DNA of 64,000 bases from Clostridiaceae bacterium (GTDB taxonomy: Bacteria > Bacillota > Clostridia > Oscillospirales > Acutalibacteraceae), in the NCBI GenBank assembly GCA_904501705.1, contig CAJGCA010000001.1, positions 18,169 through 82,168 on the forward strand. The letters run 5' to 3'. Below the pieces are notes generated by a model. The model did no database searches. It was given only the letters and a program-made list of their open reading frames with translations, and was not told where the DNA came from. A program made the translations under genes and the position numbers. Below, piece by piece: positions 19,585 to 28,405 of the stretch (positions are counted from its first letter, which is position 1; each line of letters starts with the position of its first letter).

Positions 19585-19660
19585 ATTGCCACCCCCGCAA
19601 TGCAATCCTATAGCCAAAATAAATTCACACTGTCTATTCTACAGTCAAACGGCACAAATT

Positions 19661-20131
19661 TCAAGAGTTTTTTTGAAAAAAACGTGATTTTTTTTGCGCT
19701 TTTTTTACACTTTTTCCTATTTTCTCCCGCAAGAGTGAAAAAACACGAAAAATCGCCGTCATTGCCAGCCGAAACGGGATAGTTATCCACGACAAAACCG
19801 TCCGAAACACACGGTACAAAAAACGCAGCAGCAGGTAAAGTGCACGGCTGAACAACCTACCGATGGTTAGATGCTGTACAATCATACCAATCGCAATACC
19901 GAAAAACAGAAGCGGATGCATCCGCCCATCCATCACCGCTAAGGAAAAGAAAAAGGTTACTAAAGCTGCCAACACGAAAAAGGCGACATCACCAAGAAAG
20001 ACCGGCAATCGGTTACGACGGCGCATTTTGCTCAAGACATTAAAGCAATCAAACACAAATCCCAGGCATACGCCAAGCGCGCCGCTCTCAATAAGCAGGG
20101 CGACCTGATGCCGTCCTATCCACTCAGGCAC
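19661..20131 (-). CDS. yabQ: Spore cortex biosynthesis protein YabQ
   Basis: A 156-residue membrane protein required for spore cortex formation in Bacillus, where it localises to the forespore membranes. About four hydrophobic segments occur in residues 10-110 (LIESGALGVCLGFVFDCFNVL, LGDVAFFVLAALVTFFFSLAV, LLFFGIAIGMIVQHL), followed by a basic amphipathic C-terminus. It lies 6 bases after yabP. The C-terminal 30 residues are Lys/Phe-rich and variable. Presence with yabP is strong evidence of endospore formation. Confidence 0.9.
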   Translation of the reverse strand: MPEWIGRHQVALLIESGALGVCLGFVFDCFNVLSKMRRRNRLPVFLGDVAFFVLAALVTFFFSLAVMDGRMHPLLFFGIAIGMIVQHLTIGRLFSRALYLLLRFLYRVFRTVLSWITIPFRLAMTAIFRVFSLLREKIGKSVKKAQKKSRFFQKNS

Positions 20132-20137
20132 GGCAAA

Positions 20138-20416
20138 TCACCGAAACAGGCGGCCAAAGAATCCGCCGCCTTTATGGCTGTCAGCGTACTCCAGAGCGCG
20201 GATGTTGCCCTCGATTGATAGCAAACCACACGCAAGATCCAGCTGTCGGATGTGCAATCCACTGCCGTGGATCGTCAGCTCCCCGAGCGGCGTGTATGCC
20301 AGAACGGTTGTTTCATCAAAGCTGTCCACATCCGACACGCCTGTCAATTCCAACTGCTGCCTTTCCTGCATAATCAGCTGATGCGATGTATGCATTTGTT
20401 TATCGTTACGTTCCAT
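20138..20416 (-). CDS. yabP: Sporulation protein YabP
   Basis: A 92-residue soluble YabP/YqfC-family protein needed for spore coat and cortex assembly. Recognisable features are the HQLIMQERQQLELTGVSDVDSFDE stretch split over residues about 10-35 (the core is LTGVSDVDSFDE), YTPLGELTIHG and the C-terminal GGGFFGRLFR. Start ATG 20416 is set by GGAGG 7 bases upstream rather than the ATG at 20434. It is cotranscribed with yabQ; in known spore formers expression is sigma-E dependent, but no clear sigma-E box could be assigned here. Confidence 0.92.
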   Translation of the reverse strand: MERNDKQMHTSHQLIMQERQQLELTGVSDVDSFDETTVLAYTPLGELTIHGSGLHIRQLDLACGLLSIEGNIRALEYADSHKGGGFFGRLFR

Positions 20417-20476
20417 AGCGCCGCCTCCATCCATTCATAAGAATATGTATGAACAAAGAGAGGCGGGTATGCTCAG

Positions 20477-20719
20477 TCAAGGTAAAACTTCATACAACAT
20501 TGCCGCATCGTTTTTGGCTACCGTTTCCTGCACGGCAATAACGCGTGCGCGCAGTTGCCGGGCGCCGAGCGTGATCTCAATCACATCTCCCACCTTCACA
20601 TCGTACGATGCCCGCGCAGGCTTCGCGTTGACAAGCACCTTCCCCGCATCGCACGCCTCGTTGGCTACCGTACGGCGTTTGATCAAACGAGACACTTTCA
20701 AATATTTATCTAAACGCAT
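20477..20719 (-). CDS. rqcP: S4-domain RNA-binding protein RqcP (YabO)
   Basis: An 80-residue protein. The S4 fold covers residues 1-60 (MRLDKYLKVSRLIKRRTVANEACDAG split by its turn, then VLVN and VGDVIEI). RqcP/YabO binds the 50S subunit and works with RqcH to elongate poly-alanine tails on stalled nascent chains. The ATG has GGGGGAGAAG upstream. It lies between a terminator following hup and yabP, in the classical Firmicutes order. Confidence 0.92.
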   Translation of the reverse strand: MRLDKYLKVSRLIKRRTVANEACDAGKVLVNAKPARASYDVKVGDVIEITLGARQLRARVIAVQETVAKNDAAMLYEVLP

Positions 20720-20740
20720 AATTCTTCTCCCCCAATGACA

Positions 20741-20767
20741 AAAAAAGCCGTCCGAACGGACGGCTTT
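20741..20767 (-). terminator. Terminator between hup and rqcP
   Basis: A 10-bp stem AAAGCCGTCC/GGACGGCTTT with loop GAAC, followed leftward by seven T residues. It lies 14 bases past the hup stop and just upstream of the rqcP ribosome binding site. Confidence 0.9.
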
Positions 20768-20780
20768 AATCGTGCAGTGT

Positions 20781-21053
20781 TTATTTCACAGCGTTCTTCA
20801 GAGCCGCGCCGGCCTTGAAGACGGGCTGCTTGGAAGCAGCGATCTTGATGGCTTCCTTGGTCTGGGGGTTACGGCCCATGCGAGCAGCGCGCTCACGGAC
20901 TTCAAAAGTACCGAAACCAATCAACTGGACCTTCTCACCGGCGACCAGAGCGGCCTCGATGGAACCAACGACAGCAGCAACAGCCTTCTCGGCATCTTTC
21001 TTGGACAGACCAGCCTTCTCCGCAACAGCGGCAATGAGTTCTACCTTGTTCAT
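20781..21053 (-). CDS. hup: HU family DNA-binding protein
   Basis: A 90-residue nucleoid protein that bends DNA as a dimer. It starts [25 protein letters not shown] split over the first helices, then [24 protein letters not shown], the DNA-binding arm with the conserved GRNP. GGAGGT lies 8 bases before ATG 21053; an in-frame ATG at 21125 adds atypical residues. It has its own promoter and a strong terminator. Confidence 0.97.
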   Translation of the reverse strand: MNKVELIAAVAEKAGLSKKDAEKAVAAVVGSIEAALVAGEKVQLIGFGTFEVRERAARMGRNPQTKEAIKIAASKQPVFKAGAALKNAVK

Positions 21054-21145
21054 AACGATATACCTCCAAAAAATTATATTCCAGCGGCGCGTTGCCGCAC
21101 TGTGGATAAAATGCACAAACGGCAAAAATGACCGCTGTCAATATA

Positions 21146-21174
21146 ACTATACACCTTCTAAGGTCTTTTTGCAA
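21146..21174 (-). promoter_or_regulatory. Promoter for hup
   Basis: Read leftward: -35 TTGCAA (21174-21169), 17-bp spacer, -10 TATAGT (21151-21146). Confidence 0.7.
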
Positions 21175-21299
21175 GGGGAAATTTCTTTTTCGGCTGTTTC
21201 GCAAAAAACGCGCCGCGTTTTCTGTTAAAAACGCCAAAATATCACGCACAAATGTCCCGTTTATAGCGAAACTCGCAACTCTGCTAATGCGTTAGCGCA

Positions 21300-22241
21300 T
21301 TAATAGAATGTAGCGACCTCATTTTCGGGAGCGTCTGTTTTAACGACCGTTATCGCGGTTAACACTGGCCCGACACGCCCATAGCAAGCGTGTTCACGAA
21401 TGCTTATCGAAGCTTCTAACACGACCCAATCGCGGCTTTTGAGCGTCGACACGTCCGTCCACTCGCACACGAGGCCGGCAAAGCGAATATCATCAGCGCA
21501 GCAGGTCATCAACGGTCTGCCGATGATAAAACAGCCCTTGGGGACGGAACGATCGACCATAACTTGCCCTTTGAATTTTACTTTTTTTCCGTCGTAAACG
21601 TTCAGCTCCTCTGACAGATCCCGATACCACAAGGCATAATCACTATCTTCTATCGTGATCATCGCCGCATCCTTATCAAAGGGCAACGGGTCCTCAATGT
21701 TGTCGTATTCCACGTCGTTCTCACTATATTCATAGGCGATTTCGGAACGGCGGGTTACGCCGCGCACGATCTTATGCAGGGTCATTTTATCCAACCCCTT
21801 TTGCGCGCGGTTAAAGATCACAAGTTCAGGTGACCCGAGTTTGTCCACGACCAGATTGCGCATATTCGCGTTGTACGCGGCAAAGGTGTTGGCATCTGCA
21901 AACAGCATCTCCTGATAGATCACCCAGTTTTTGGGCATATTCTGGAACAATGTGCTGAGCAGCCACATCCCGTTATATTCAATTATGACGCGCTGTGCGC
22001 GATGCTTCTTTTGCAGTGCAGTCAGATTCTCTGCCGTCAACTGTTCCGGTTCTTCGATTGTTTCAATATAGACATTTTGGGAAGGGTAACGGCTGACATC
22101 CAGCTCCGTCTCCCCCTCCTCACACAGCAAAACAAGCGTGCGCTCACCGCTGTTGAAGCGTTTATCCTCTAGCGTCCCTTGAATGAACGAGGTTTTTCCG
22201 GCATCGAGAAAGCCGGTGAACAAATAAACGGGGATTTCCAT
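21300..22241 (-). CDS. CobW-type P-loop GTPase fused to a YcgQ/TIGR03943-like C-terminal domain
   Basis: A 313-residue protein. Residues 1-200 form a CobW/HypB-like G domain with P-loop GFLDAGKTS (about 9-17) and strand order like its neighbour. It lacks the CxCC metal motif of canonical CobW, and its guanine-specificity segment is degenerate (VIFNRA). Residues about 210-313 resemble the C-terminal domain of YcgQ/TIGR03943 proteins (YDGKKVKFKGQV, FIIGRPLMTCCADDIRFAG, DWVVLEASI), which normally pair with UPF0718 permeases. It starts one base after the His-rich CobW gene. A joint role in metal delivery is an inference; the fusion itself is read directly from one continuous frame. Confidence 0.82.
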   Translation of the reverse strand: MEIPVYLFTGFLDAGKTSFIQGTLEDKRFNSGERTLVLLCEEGETELDVSRYPSQNVYIETIEEPEQLTAENLTALQKKHRAQRVIIEYNGMWLLSTLFQNMPKNWVIYQEMLFADANTFAAYNANMRNLVVDKLGSPELVIFNRAQKGLDKMTLHKIVRGVTRRSEIAYEYSENDVEYDNIEDPLPFDKDAAMITIEDSDYALWYRDLSEELNVYDGKKVKFKGQVMVDRSVPKGCFIIGRPLMTCCADDIRFAGLVCEWTDVSTLKSRDWVVLEASISIREHACYGRVGPVLTAITVVKTDAPENEVATFY

Positions 22242-22242
22242 T

Positions 22243-23391
22243 TTACGCCTCCTCGGTGTGGGGTAAGCGAAAAAGCTCGGCGACCGCCGCCTTGTTGAGC
22301 TGTGCGCCGATCACGCAAAGACGGCCGATCACATCCGCACCGCCGACACGAACGTCCGGAGCACCGGGAACATAATCGAAATGAATCCACTGTCCGTCCT
22401 CACCCGCAACAATACCCTTGGCGCGCAGGACAGCGCCGAAGCGGTGTTCATCCTGCAGAGCCTCCAATGCGTGCAGAATATCCGCCTTTGAGTAAACGAT
22501 CGCCGTCTCGGCACCCCAACTGGTGAACACATCGTCCGCGTAGTGGCGGTGATGATGATGTCCATGGTGATGGTGATGGTCGTGATCGTGATCGTGCTCA
22601 TGACAATGGCACTCTTCCTCATCGTGATGGTGATGATGATCGCCATACTCCTCGTGATGATGGCAGTGACACTCTTCATCGTGATCGTGTTGATGGTGAT
22701 GCTCATCTTCGTGGTGATCGTGGCTATGATGGTGATGATGTCCGCATTCGGGGCAGACCTCCTCTTCCTCCAGCATAGCCATCGCCGCTTCAAGCGTATT
22801 TTTCCGTTCCATCGCCATCAGGATCTGCGCGCCCTCCAGTTGCGACCACGGGGTCGTAATAATCGTCACGCCCTTGTTGCGGTCACGCAGAAGTTCAACG
22901 CAAGCCGTCAGCTTTTCTTGCGTTATTCCGTCGGTACGGCTGAGAACGATACAGCCCGCGTGCTCGATCTGATCATTGTAAAACTCGCCGAAGTTTTTCA
23001 TATAAATGTGGCACTTGGTCGCGTCGGCGACAGTCGTAAAGCTGTTTAGCTTCACATCCTCTGATGCGATCTTTTCCACCGCACGTATGACGTCGCTAAG
23101 CTTACCGACACCCGACGGCTCGATAAGAATGCGGTCAGGCGAGAACCGCTCGAGCACCTTGCCGAGCGCCTCGGTGAAATCACCAACCAGACTGCAGCAG
23201 ATACAACCGGAGTTCATCTCCGTAATCTCAATGCCGGCCTCCTTCAAAAAGCCACCGTCGATGCCGATCTCACCGAATTCGTTCTCGATGAGAACCAGCT
23301 TCTCCCCCGTATAAGCTTCTTTAATAAGCTTTTTGATGAGCGTGGTCTTCCCCGCGCCCAAAAAGCCCGAAAAAATATCGATCTTCGTCAT
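22243..23391 (-). CDS. CobW/ZNG1-family GTP-binding metallochaperone with His-rich linker
   Basis: A 382-residue COG0523 protein. It has P-loop GFLGAGKTTLIKK (about 8-20), the switch region ENEFGEIGIDGG, the metal-binding GCICC motif and the LSRTD guanine motif. A linker at about 220-295 is extremely rich in His (over 30 residues, mixed with Asp/Glu and Cys), flanked by CPECGH. A CobW_C domain follows (FGAVLRAKGIV to the end). COG0523 GTPases insert or buffer zinc or other metals. Start ATG 23391 has AAAGGACAG upstream. Likely responds to metal status, but no clear Zur box was identified. Confidence 0.93.
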   Translation of the reverse strand: MTKIDIFSGFLGAGKTTLIKKLIKEAYTGEKLVLIENEFGEIGIDGGFLKEAGIEITEMNSGCICCSLVGDFTEALGKVLERFSPDRILIEPSGVGKLSDVIRAVEKIASEDVKLNSFTTVADATKCHIYMKNFGEFYNDQIEHAGCIVLSRTDGITQEKLTACVELLRDRNKGVTIITTPWSQLEGAQILMAMERKNTLEAAMAMLEEEEVCPECGHHHHHSHDHHEDEHHHQHDHDEECHCHHHEEYGDHHHHHDEEECHCHEHDHDHDHHHHHGHHHHRHYADDVFTSWGAETAIVYSKADILHALEALQDEHRFGAVLRAKGIVAGEDGQWIHFDYVPGAPDVRVGGADVIGRLCVIGAQLNKAAVAELFRLPHTEEA

Positions 23392-23425
23392 AATATCTGT
23401 CCTTTCAACTTCGTTTACGACACAC

Positions 23426-23454
23426 AGTATAGCACGATTTACGCCCGTTTTCAA
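23426..23454 (-). promoter_or_regulatory. Promoter for the two CobW-type genes
   Basis: Read leftward: -35 TTGAAA (23454-23449), 17-bp spacer, -10 TATACT (23431-23426), with a leader of about 30 nt. Confidence 0.7.
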
Positions 23455-23567
23455 CCGCCTTTTGTCGATTTTTGTAACATTCAGCCTACATTGGCATCAT
23501 CAACGTGAAGAGAATTTGTGCAGTTGACGAAAACGTGAATTTTTCAAGGTTTTTCGCCATTTTCAGG

Positions 23568-23596
23568 TTGATTTTTTTGGATAATTTTAGTATAAT
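23568..23596 (+). promoter_or_regulatory. Promoter for the PHP gene
   Basis: -35 TTGATT (23568-23573), 17-bp spacer, perfect -10 TATAAT (23591-23596). The gap 23455-23567 between this and the divergent CobW promoter shows no other feature I can support. Confidence 0.75.
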
Positions 23597-23655
23597 ACCC
23601 TTATGTTGGTGAATGGATATACGGTTTCAGGGGGATAATCTCACGGAGGGGTAAA

Positions 23656-24495
23656 ATGGCTATCGACTTGCACTGCCACACAAAAATTTCCGACGGCTCA
23701 ATGGGCATTGACGAACTGCTCGCTACGGCAAAGCGCCGCGGCATCACCGCGCTTGCCATCACCGACCACGATGCGATCGCCGGCGCAACCCGCGCAGTGA
23801 TCGCCGGCAAGCGTGTCGGAATCGACGTCATCCACGGTGTCGAATTCTCTGCCTACGACAAAAAACGCGATCGCCGTGTGCACATTCTCGGCTACCTCTG
23901 CGACTATCCCGACCGTCTCGAGGGTATGTGCCGTCAGATCAGCGCAGCACGCCGCACTGCTGCCACGGAGATGGTGCGCAAGGTACTCCGCTACTACCCC
24001 ATCATCCCCGACTCTATCGCCCGCTGTGCTTCCGGCAGCTCGGCGATCTTCAAACAGCACATTATGCACGCGCTGATCGACGCGGGTTACGCCTCTTCTT
24101 TCTTCGGTGAGGTATTTGAGAAGCTCTTCAACCGTAAAAACGGTTGCGCCTATATCCCGTTTGACTATCCGGACGTGTACGAGATCATCGACCTTATTCA
24201 CAGTGCAGGCGGGATCGCTGTGATGGCGCACCCTTACACCTACCACAGCGAAGAGTTGATGGAAGAACTCGTCGAAAGCGGCAAGCTCGATGGCATCGAG
24301 GTGTGGCGTCCGACGCACACCGAGGAGCAAGTCACAGCACTCACCGCCTTTGCAGAGCAGCACGGGCTGCTGGTGACCGGCGGCAGCGATTTTCACGGGA
24401 TGTACGCCAAGACTGCCCGACCGCTCGGGTGTCAGGCTCCCGAAGATACGGTGCAGAAGATGCGCGCCTATAAAGCGCAGAAAAAGCGCGGATAA
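23656..24495 (+). CDS. PHP-domain phosphoesterase
   Basis: A 279-residue stand-alone PHP protein of the YciV/RnaseAM or 3',5'-nucleotide bisphosphatase type. Metal ligands are visible in order: DLHCHTKISDG (about 3-13), ITDHDA, VIHGVEFSA, MAHPY and GGSDFHG near the C-terminus. Members hydrolyse pAp or remove nucleotides from RNA/DNA ends; which applies here is not known. GGAGGGG precedes the ATG. Fifteen bases downstream follows the TSCPD gene, probably in one transcript. Confidence 0.9.
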   Translation: MAIDLHCHTKISDGSMGIDELLATAKRRGITALAITDHDAIAGATRAVIAGKRVGIDVIHGVEFSAYDKKRDRRVHILGYLCDYPDRLEGMCRQISAARRTAATEMVRKVLRYYPIIPDSIARCASGSSAIFKQHIMHALIDAGYASSFFGEVFEKLFNRKNGCAYIPFDYPDVYEIIDLIHSAGGIAVMAHPYTYHSEELMEELVESGKLDGIEVWRPTHTEEQVTALTAFAEQHGLLVTGGSDFHGMYAKTARPLGCQAPEDTVQKMRAYKAQKKRG

Positions 24496-24510
24496 CAGGA
24501 GGCAACCACA

Positions 24511-24762
24511 ATGAGTCATTCCTACAAGACCCAAGGCGTTTGCTCTCGCAACATTTCCTTCGACATTCGTGACGGCCGTGTGTATGACGTCCGTTTTGAC
24601 GGCGGCTGCAACGGCAACACACAGGGCATTTCTGGCCTTGTGGACGGTATGACCGTCGACGAGGTCATCCGCCGTCTGTCCGGCATCCGCTGCGGCTACA
24701 AGGGCACTTCCTGCCCCGATCAGCTCGCCAAGGCGCTGGAAAAAGCAAAACAAGAAGTGTAA
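24511..24762 (+). CDS. TIGR03905 family TSCPD domain protein
   Basis: A small 83-residue protein. It shows the VCSRNISFDI start, FDGGCNGNTQGIS and the C-terminal GIRCGYKGTSCPDQLAKAL, which contains the TSCPD motif that names the family. Conserved cysteines (positions about 11, 32, 62 and 69) suggest a metal or cofactor site. Related domains occur at the C-terminus of class II ribonucleotide reductases, but the stand-alone protein has no proven function. AGGAGG lies 8 bases before the ATG. Confidence 0.9.
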   Translation: MSHSYKTQGVCSRNISFDIRDGRVYDVRFDGGCNGNTQGISGLVDGMTVDEVIRRLSGIRCGYKGTSCPDQLAKALEKAKQEV

Positions 24763-24764
24763 GA

Positions 24765-24798
24765 AAAATGCTGTTGCAGATTCCTGTAACAGCATTTT
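24765..24798 (+). terminator. Terminator after the TSCPD gene
   Basis: An AAAATGCTGTT/AACAGCATTTT stem extended by GCAG/CTGT, loop ATTC, ending in TTTTCT, immediately after the stop codon. Downstream rsmF may thus depend on readthrough or its own promoter. Confidence 0.82.
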
Positions 24799-24819
24799 CT
24801 GTGTAAAGGAGGGACGATC

Positions 24820-26199
24820 ATGCAATTGCCGCAAGCGTTTACCGAACGAATGAAACCGTTACTCGGTAACGAGTGGTCGGCATTCCTCGCCGCCTACGAC
24901 GCTCCTTTGCGTCGCGGTTTGCGCGTCAACACCGCCAAAATATCCGCTAAAGAGTTCTGCGCCATTTTCCCGTTGCCGCTGACCCCCTCCCCGTTTGCGT
25001 CGGAGGCATTTTACCTCGACGAACCACACAAGGCGGGCAGTGACCCGCTGCATCACGCAGGAACGTATTATATGCAGGAACCGAGCGCGACTTCAGCAGT
25101 CACGGTGCTCGCGCCAAAACCGCACGAGAAGATCCTCGACCTCTGCGCCGCTCCAGGCGGCAAATCCACCCAGATTCTCGCCGTGCTTGGCGACAGCGGG
25201 TTGCTGTGGAGTAATGAATACGTCCCCAGTCGTGCACGCATACTTGAGCAAAACCTCGAACGGTGCGGTGCACGGCGACAGGTTATCTCAAACAACGACA
25301 CCGCCAAACTGTGCAGCACACTCGCCGACTATTTTGACGCTGTTCTGGTCGACGCCCCCTGCTCAGGCGAAGGGATGTTCCGCAAGGAACCACAGGCACT
25401 AACCGAGTGGAGCTTAGACAACATCCGCCTATGCGCTGCGCGACAGACCAAGATTTTGAACAACGCTGCACGCGCTGTGCGACCGGGCGGACGGCTAGTC
25501 TATTCGACCTGCACCTTCGCCCCTGAGGAAAACGAGGCAGTCATCGCACGTTTTCTTGCCGATTATCCTGACTTTTCGCTTATTCCAATCACCGCCCCAT
25601 GGGGAACTCCCGCGTTTAACTTTGACCGCATCCGCTCATTCTGCAGCACCGATACTTGTACAGCGGATCTTTCGGGTTGTCGGCGTATCTTCCCCCAACA
25701 CGGCGGCGAGGGGCATTTTATCGCGCTGCTGCAGCGCAACGAGAATGCCACCGCCAATCCGCCGCGGGCATACACTCCACCGATAAAAGACGCCAACCGC
25801 GACGCCGCGCGCGAGCTGTATGCGGAGTGCTTTATTAGCCCGCCAATCGGCGAATTCGTCACCTTCGGCGACTGCGTGCGGTTGTTACCGCCCGAGTTGC
25901 CCGATCTGACGGGACTCAACATTCTGTCCGCGGGCATCCGTGTCGCCGAAGTATGCAAAAACCGACTTGAGCCCTGCCACAGCGCCTTTTTGGCAACCAA
26001 TCTTGCGGGCTGTCGCCGTGCCGTATCATTAGCACCGAATGATCCCCATCTGTTCGCGTTTCTGCACGGCGAGGAGCTTGCGCTCAATAGTGAAAAAGGT
26101 TGGACAGCCGTCGGTGTCGGTGATCTGCCTGTCGGTTTCGGAAAATGTGTCGGCGGACGCCTCAAAAATCGCTACCCCAAGGGTTTGCGTTTGCTGTGA
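24820..26199 (+). CDS. rsmF: RsmF/Nop2-type 16S rRNA m5C methyltransferase
   Basis: A 459-residue RNA cytosine-C5 methyltransferase of the NOL1/NOP2/Sun family. An N-terminal RNA-binding segment (about 1-90) precedes the Rossmann core with [11 protein letters not shown] (SAM motif I), [14 protein letters not shown] (motif IV with a catalytic-cycle Cys) and [12 protein letters not shown] (motif VI with the nucleophilic Cys). A C-terminal PUA-like/FTO region (about 300-459) ends [11 protein letters not shown], as in Gram-positive RsmF/YebU relatives. The ATG is preceded by AAAGGAGGG. Exact target C is inferred from the family. Confidence 0.9.
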   Translation: MQLPQAFTERMKPLLGNEWSAFLAAYDAPLRRGLRVNTAKISAKEFCAIFPLPLTPSPFASEAFYLDEPHKAGSDPLHHAGTYYMQEPSATSAVTVLAPKPHEKILDLCAAPGGKSTQILAVLGDSGLLWSNEYVPSRARILEQNLERCGARRQVISNNDTAKLCSTLADYFDAVLVDAPCSGEGMFRKEPQALTEWSLDNIRLCAARQTKILNNAARAVRPGGRLVYSTCTFAPEENEAVIARFLADYPDFSLIPITAPWGTPAFNFDRIRSFCSTDTCTADLSGCRRIFPQHGGEGHFIALLQRNENATANPPRAYTPPIKDANRDAARELYAECFISPPIGEFVTFGDCVRLLPPELPDLTGLNILSAGIRVAEVCKNRLEPCHSAFLATNLAGCRRAVSLAPNDPHLFAFLHGEELALNSEKGWTAVGVGDLPVGFGKCVGGRLKNRYPKGLRLL

Positions 26200-26263
26200 T
26201 CACATAAAAAGGAATAATAAGGATAAAATATTTGTATATTTGTACGATTTTCCACACACCCCC

Positions 26264-26292
26264 TTGCAAACGGGCGAAAAATCGTATACAAT
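26264..26292 (+). promoter_or_regulatory. Promoter for pgk-tpiA-gpmI
   Basis: -35 TTGCAA (26264-26269), 17-bp spacer, -10 TACAAT (26287-26292), giving a leader of about 50 nt before pgk. Confidence 0.75.
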
Positions 26293-26350
26293 AGTACCGT
26301 TCTATGTTATGTTTTTAACAGACAATCTATTTTTGAAAGGAAGTCATACT

Positions 26351-27562
26351 ATGAGCTATCTGAGCAAGAAGAACGTCGAAGACCTGAAGGTTGCCGGCAA
26401 GCGCGTGCTGGTGCGCTGCGATTTTAACGTGCCGCTGAAGAACGGTGTCATCACCGATGAGAACCGCATCGTGGCCGCTCTGCCCACCATCCAGTACCTC
26501 ATCAACAACGGAGCGAAGGTCATCCTCTGCTCTCATCTGGGCAAGCCGAAAGGCGAGCCGAAGCCGGAGCTGTCCCTCGCCCCCGTGGCTGCACGCCTGA
26601 GCGAGAAGCTCGGCAAGGACGTTGTGTTCGCCGCGGACGATAACGTCGTGGGCGACAACGCCAAGGCAGCTGTTGCGGCGATGAAGGACGGCGATGTCGT
26701 GCTGCTGCAGAACACCCGTTACCGTGCAGAAGAGACCAAGAACGGCGAGGCCTTCTCTCAGGAGCTGGGCTCTCTGTGCGACCTCTTTGTCAACGATGCC
26801 TTCGGTGCGGCTCACCGTGCTCACTGCTCCACCGTGGGCGTGGCTTCCTATGTTGAGGAGTCTGCCAACGGCTATCTAATGGCCAAAGAGGTACAGTACC
26901 TCGGCAGCGCCGTCAATAATCCTGCCCGTCCCTTTGTCACCATTCTGGGCGGCGCCAAGGTTGCCGACAAGCTGAACGTGATCGAGAACCTGCTGAACAA
27001 GGCAGACACCCTCATCATCGGCGGCGGTATGGCCTACACCTTCCTGGCTGCGAATGGCTACGGCGTGGGTACCTCTCTGCTGGACAGCGAGAAGATCGAC
27101 TACTGCCGCGAGATGCTCGCGCGCGCCGAGGAGAAGGGCGTCAAGATCCTCCTCCCTGTCGACTGCACGATCGCGAAGGATTTCCCCACCCCCATCGACG
27201 GCGAAATCGCTGTGAACATTGTGGCGGCCGATGCTATCCCTGACGATATGATGAGCCTGGATATCGGCCCTGCGACCGCTGAACTGTATGCCGCTGAGGT
27301 CAAGAACGCTAAGACGGTCGTGTGGAATGGCCCGATGGGTGTGTTTGAGAACCCCACGCTGGCGAAGGGCACCATCGCGGTTGCCAAGGCACTGGCTGAG
27401 ACCGACGCTATCACGATTATCGGCGGTGGCGACTCTGCTGCTGCAGTGAACACTCTCGGCTTCGGTGATAAGATGAGCCACATCTCCACCGGCGGCGGCG
27501 CTTCTCTCGAATTCCTCGAGGGCAAGGAGCTGCCAGGCATCGCCGCGATGAGCGATAAATAA
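26351..27562 (+). CDS. pgk: Phosphoglycerate kinase
   Basis: Converts 1,3-bisphosphoglycerate and ADP to 3-phosphoglycerate and ATP in glycolysis. At 403 residues it is the usual bacterial length. Motifs include [11 protein letters not shown] (substrate-binding Asp-Asn), [30 protein letters not shown] and the nucleotide-site GGGDSAAA near the C-terminus, ending [17 protein letters not shown]. The start is ATG 26351 with GAAAGGAAG upstream, although the frame is open further 5'. No gap (GAPDH) gene adjoins it here. Confidence 0.98.
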   Translation: MSYLSKKNVEDLKVAGKRVLVRCDFNVPLKNGVITDENRIVAALPTIQYLINNGAKVILCSHLGKPKGEPKPELSLAPVAARLSEKLGKDVVFAADDNVVGDNAKAAVAAMKDGDVVLLQNTRYRAEETKNGEAFSQELGSLCDLFVNDAFGAAHRAHCSTVGVASYVEESANGYLMAKEVQYLGSAVNNPARPFVTILGGAKVADKLNVIENLLNKADTLIIGGGMAYTFLAANGYGVGTSLLDSEKIDYCREMLARAEEKGVKILLPVDCTIAKDFPTPIDGEIAVNIVAADAIPDDMMSLDIGPATAELYAAEVKNAKTVVWNGPMGVFENPTLAKGTIAVAKALAETDAITIIGGGDSAAAVNTLGFGDKMSHISTGGGASLEFLEGKELPGIAAMSDK

Positions 27563-27586
27563 TCAAAAAGTAAGGAGTATAAAATT

Positions 27587-28339
27587 ATGGGTAAGTATGT
27601 TATTGCCGGTAACTGGAAAATGAACAAGACTCCGGCGGAAGCTACCGAACTGATCAATGCGATCAAGCCGCTCGTCGCGGAAGCGACCTGCGATGTGGTC
27701 GTGGGCGTCCCTTTCGTTGACCTACCCGCCGCCCTCGAGGCGACCGCAGGCACCAACATCGGCGTCGCTGCGCAGAACTGCTACTGGGAAAAGAGCGGTG
27801 CGTTCACCGGCGAGATCGCGGCGGACATGCTGCGTGCGATGGGTGTCGGCTACGTCATCCTCGGCCACAGCGAGCGCCGCACCTACTTTGGCGACACTGA
27901 CGCAACCGTTGCCAAGCGTGTGCGCGGCGCGCTGGATGCGGGCCTGACCGTTATCCTCTGCGTGGGCGAATACCTCGAGCAGCGTGAGCAGGACATCACC
28001 GGTGAGGTCGTTGCGATGCAGACTAAGATCGCGCTTGATGGCGTCTCTGAGGAGGAGCTGAGCCGCATAATCATTGCCTACGAGCCTGTGTGGGCTATCG
28101 GCACCGGCAAGACCGCAACCGCCGAGCAGGCCAACGAAGTCTGTGCCCTCATCCGTAAGGTTATCGCGGATCTCTACAACGAGACTGCGGCAAAGGCTGT
28201 TACCATCCAGTACGGCGGCTCGATGAACGCGGCGAACGCGGCGGAGCTGCTCGCGATGTCCGACGTTGACGGCGGTCTGATCGGCGGCGCTTCTTTGAAG
28301 TCCAACGATTTTGCCACCATCGTCGCGGCAGCGAAATAA
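27587..28339 (+). CDS. tpiA: Triosephosphate isomerase
   Basis: Interconverts dihydroxyacetone phosphate and glyceraldehyde-3-phosphate. The 250-residue TIM barrel has the N-terminal AGNWKMNK (catalytic Asn and Lys), GHSERR (catalytic His), AYEPVWAIGTGKTA (catalytic Glu and the flexible loop 6) and YGGSMN/GGLIGGASL phosphate-binding loops. It lies 24 bases after pgk with a TAAGGAG site. Confidence 0.98.
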   Translation: MGKYVIAGNWKMNKTPAEATELINAIKPLVAEATCDVVVGVPFVDLPAALEATAGTNIGVAAQNCYWEKSGAFTGEIAADMLRAMGVGYVILGHSERRTYFGDTDATVAKRVRGALDAGLTVILCVGEYLEQREQDITGEVVAMQTKIALDGVSEEELSRIIIAYEPVWAIGTGKTATAEQANEVCALIRKVIADLYNETAAKAVTIQYGGSMNAANAAELLAMSDVDGGLIGGASLKSNDFATIVAAAK

Positions 28340-28352
28340 GTAAATAGACTTT

Positions 28353-28385
28353 AAGAGGGCGCGGCGTTATGCCCCGCCCTCTTTT
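28353..28385 (+). terminator. Terminator between tpiA and gpmI
   Basis: An AAGAGGGCG-c-GGC/GCC-c-CGCCCTCTT stem with GTTAT loop, followed by a short T run. It overlaps the space just before the gpmI ribosome binding site, so gpmI would be attenuated relative to pgk-tpiA. Confidence 0.85.
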
Positions 28386-28405
28386 CACGAAAGGTGGATC
28401 CTACA

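Noticed and set aside
21284..21302. TAATGCG/CGCATTA hairpin at the end of the CobW-fusion gene
   Set aside because: The stem is only 7 bp, overlaps the stop codon and lacks a T run in the leftward direction, so not called a terminator.
22560..22745. Short tandem-like repeats in the CobW gene resembling a repeat array
   Set aside because: They are His codon repeats (CAC/CAT) within one coding frame, not spaced identical repeats as in CRISPR.
22543..23049. Met/Val/Ile-rich frame antisense to the CobW gene, looking like a membrane protein
   Set aside because: It is the reverse complement of the His/Asp codon run in the CobW linker, which necessarily reads as Met/Val/Ile.
23413..23443. Repeated CG(T/A)TTTACG elements around the CobW promoter as a possible Zur/Fur box
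   Set aside because: They are direct, imperfect repeats and not the palindrome expected of Zur or Fur; a motif search over the regulon would be needed.
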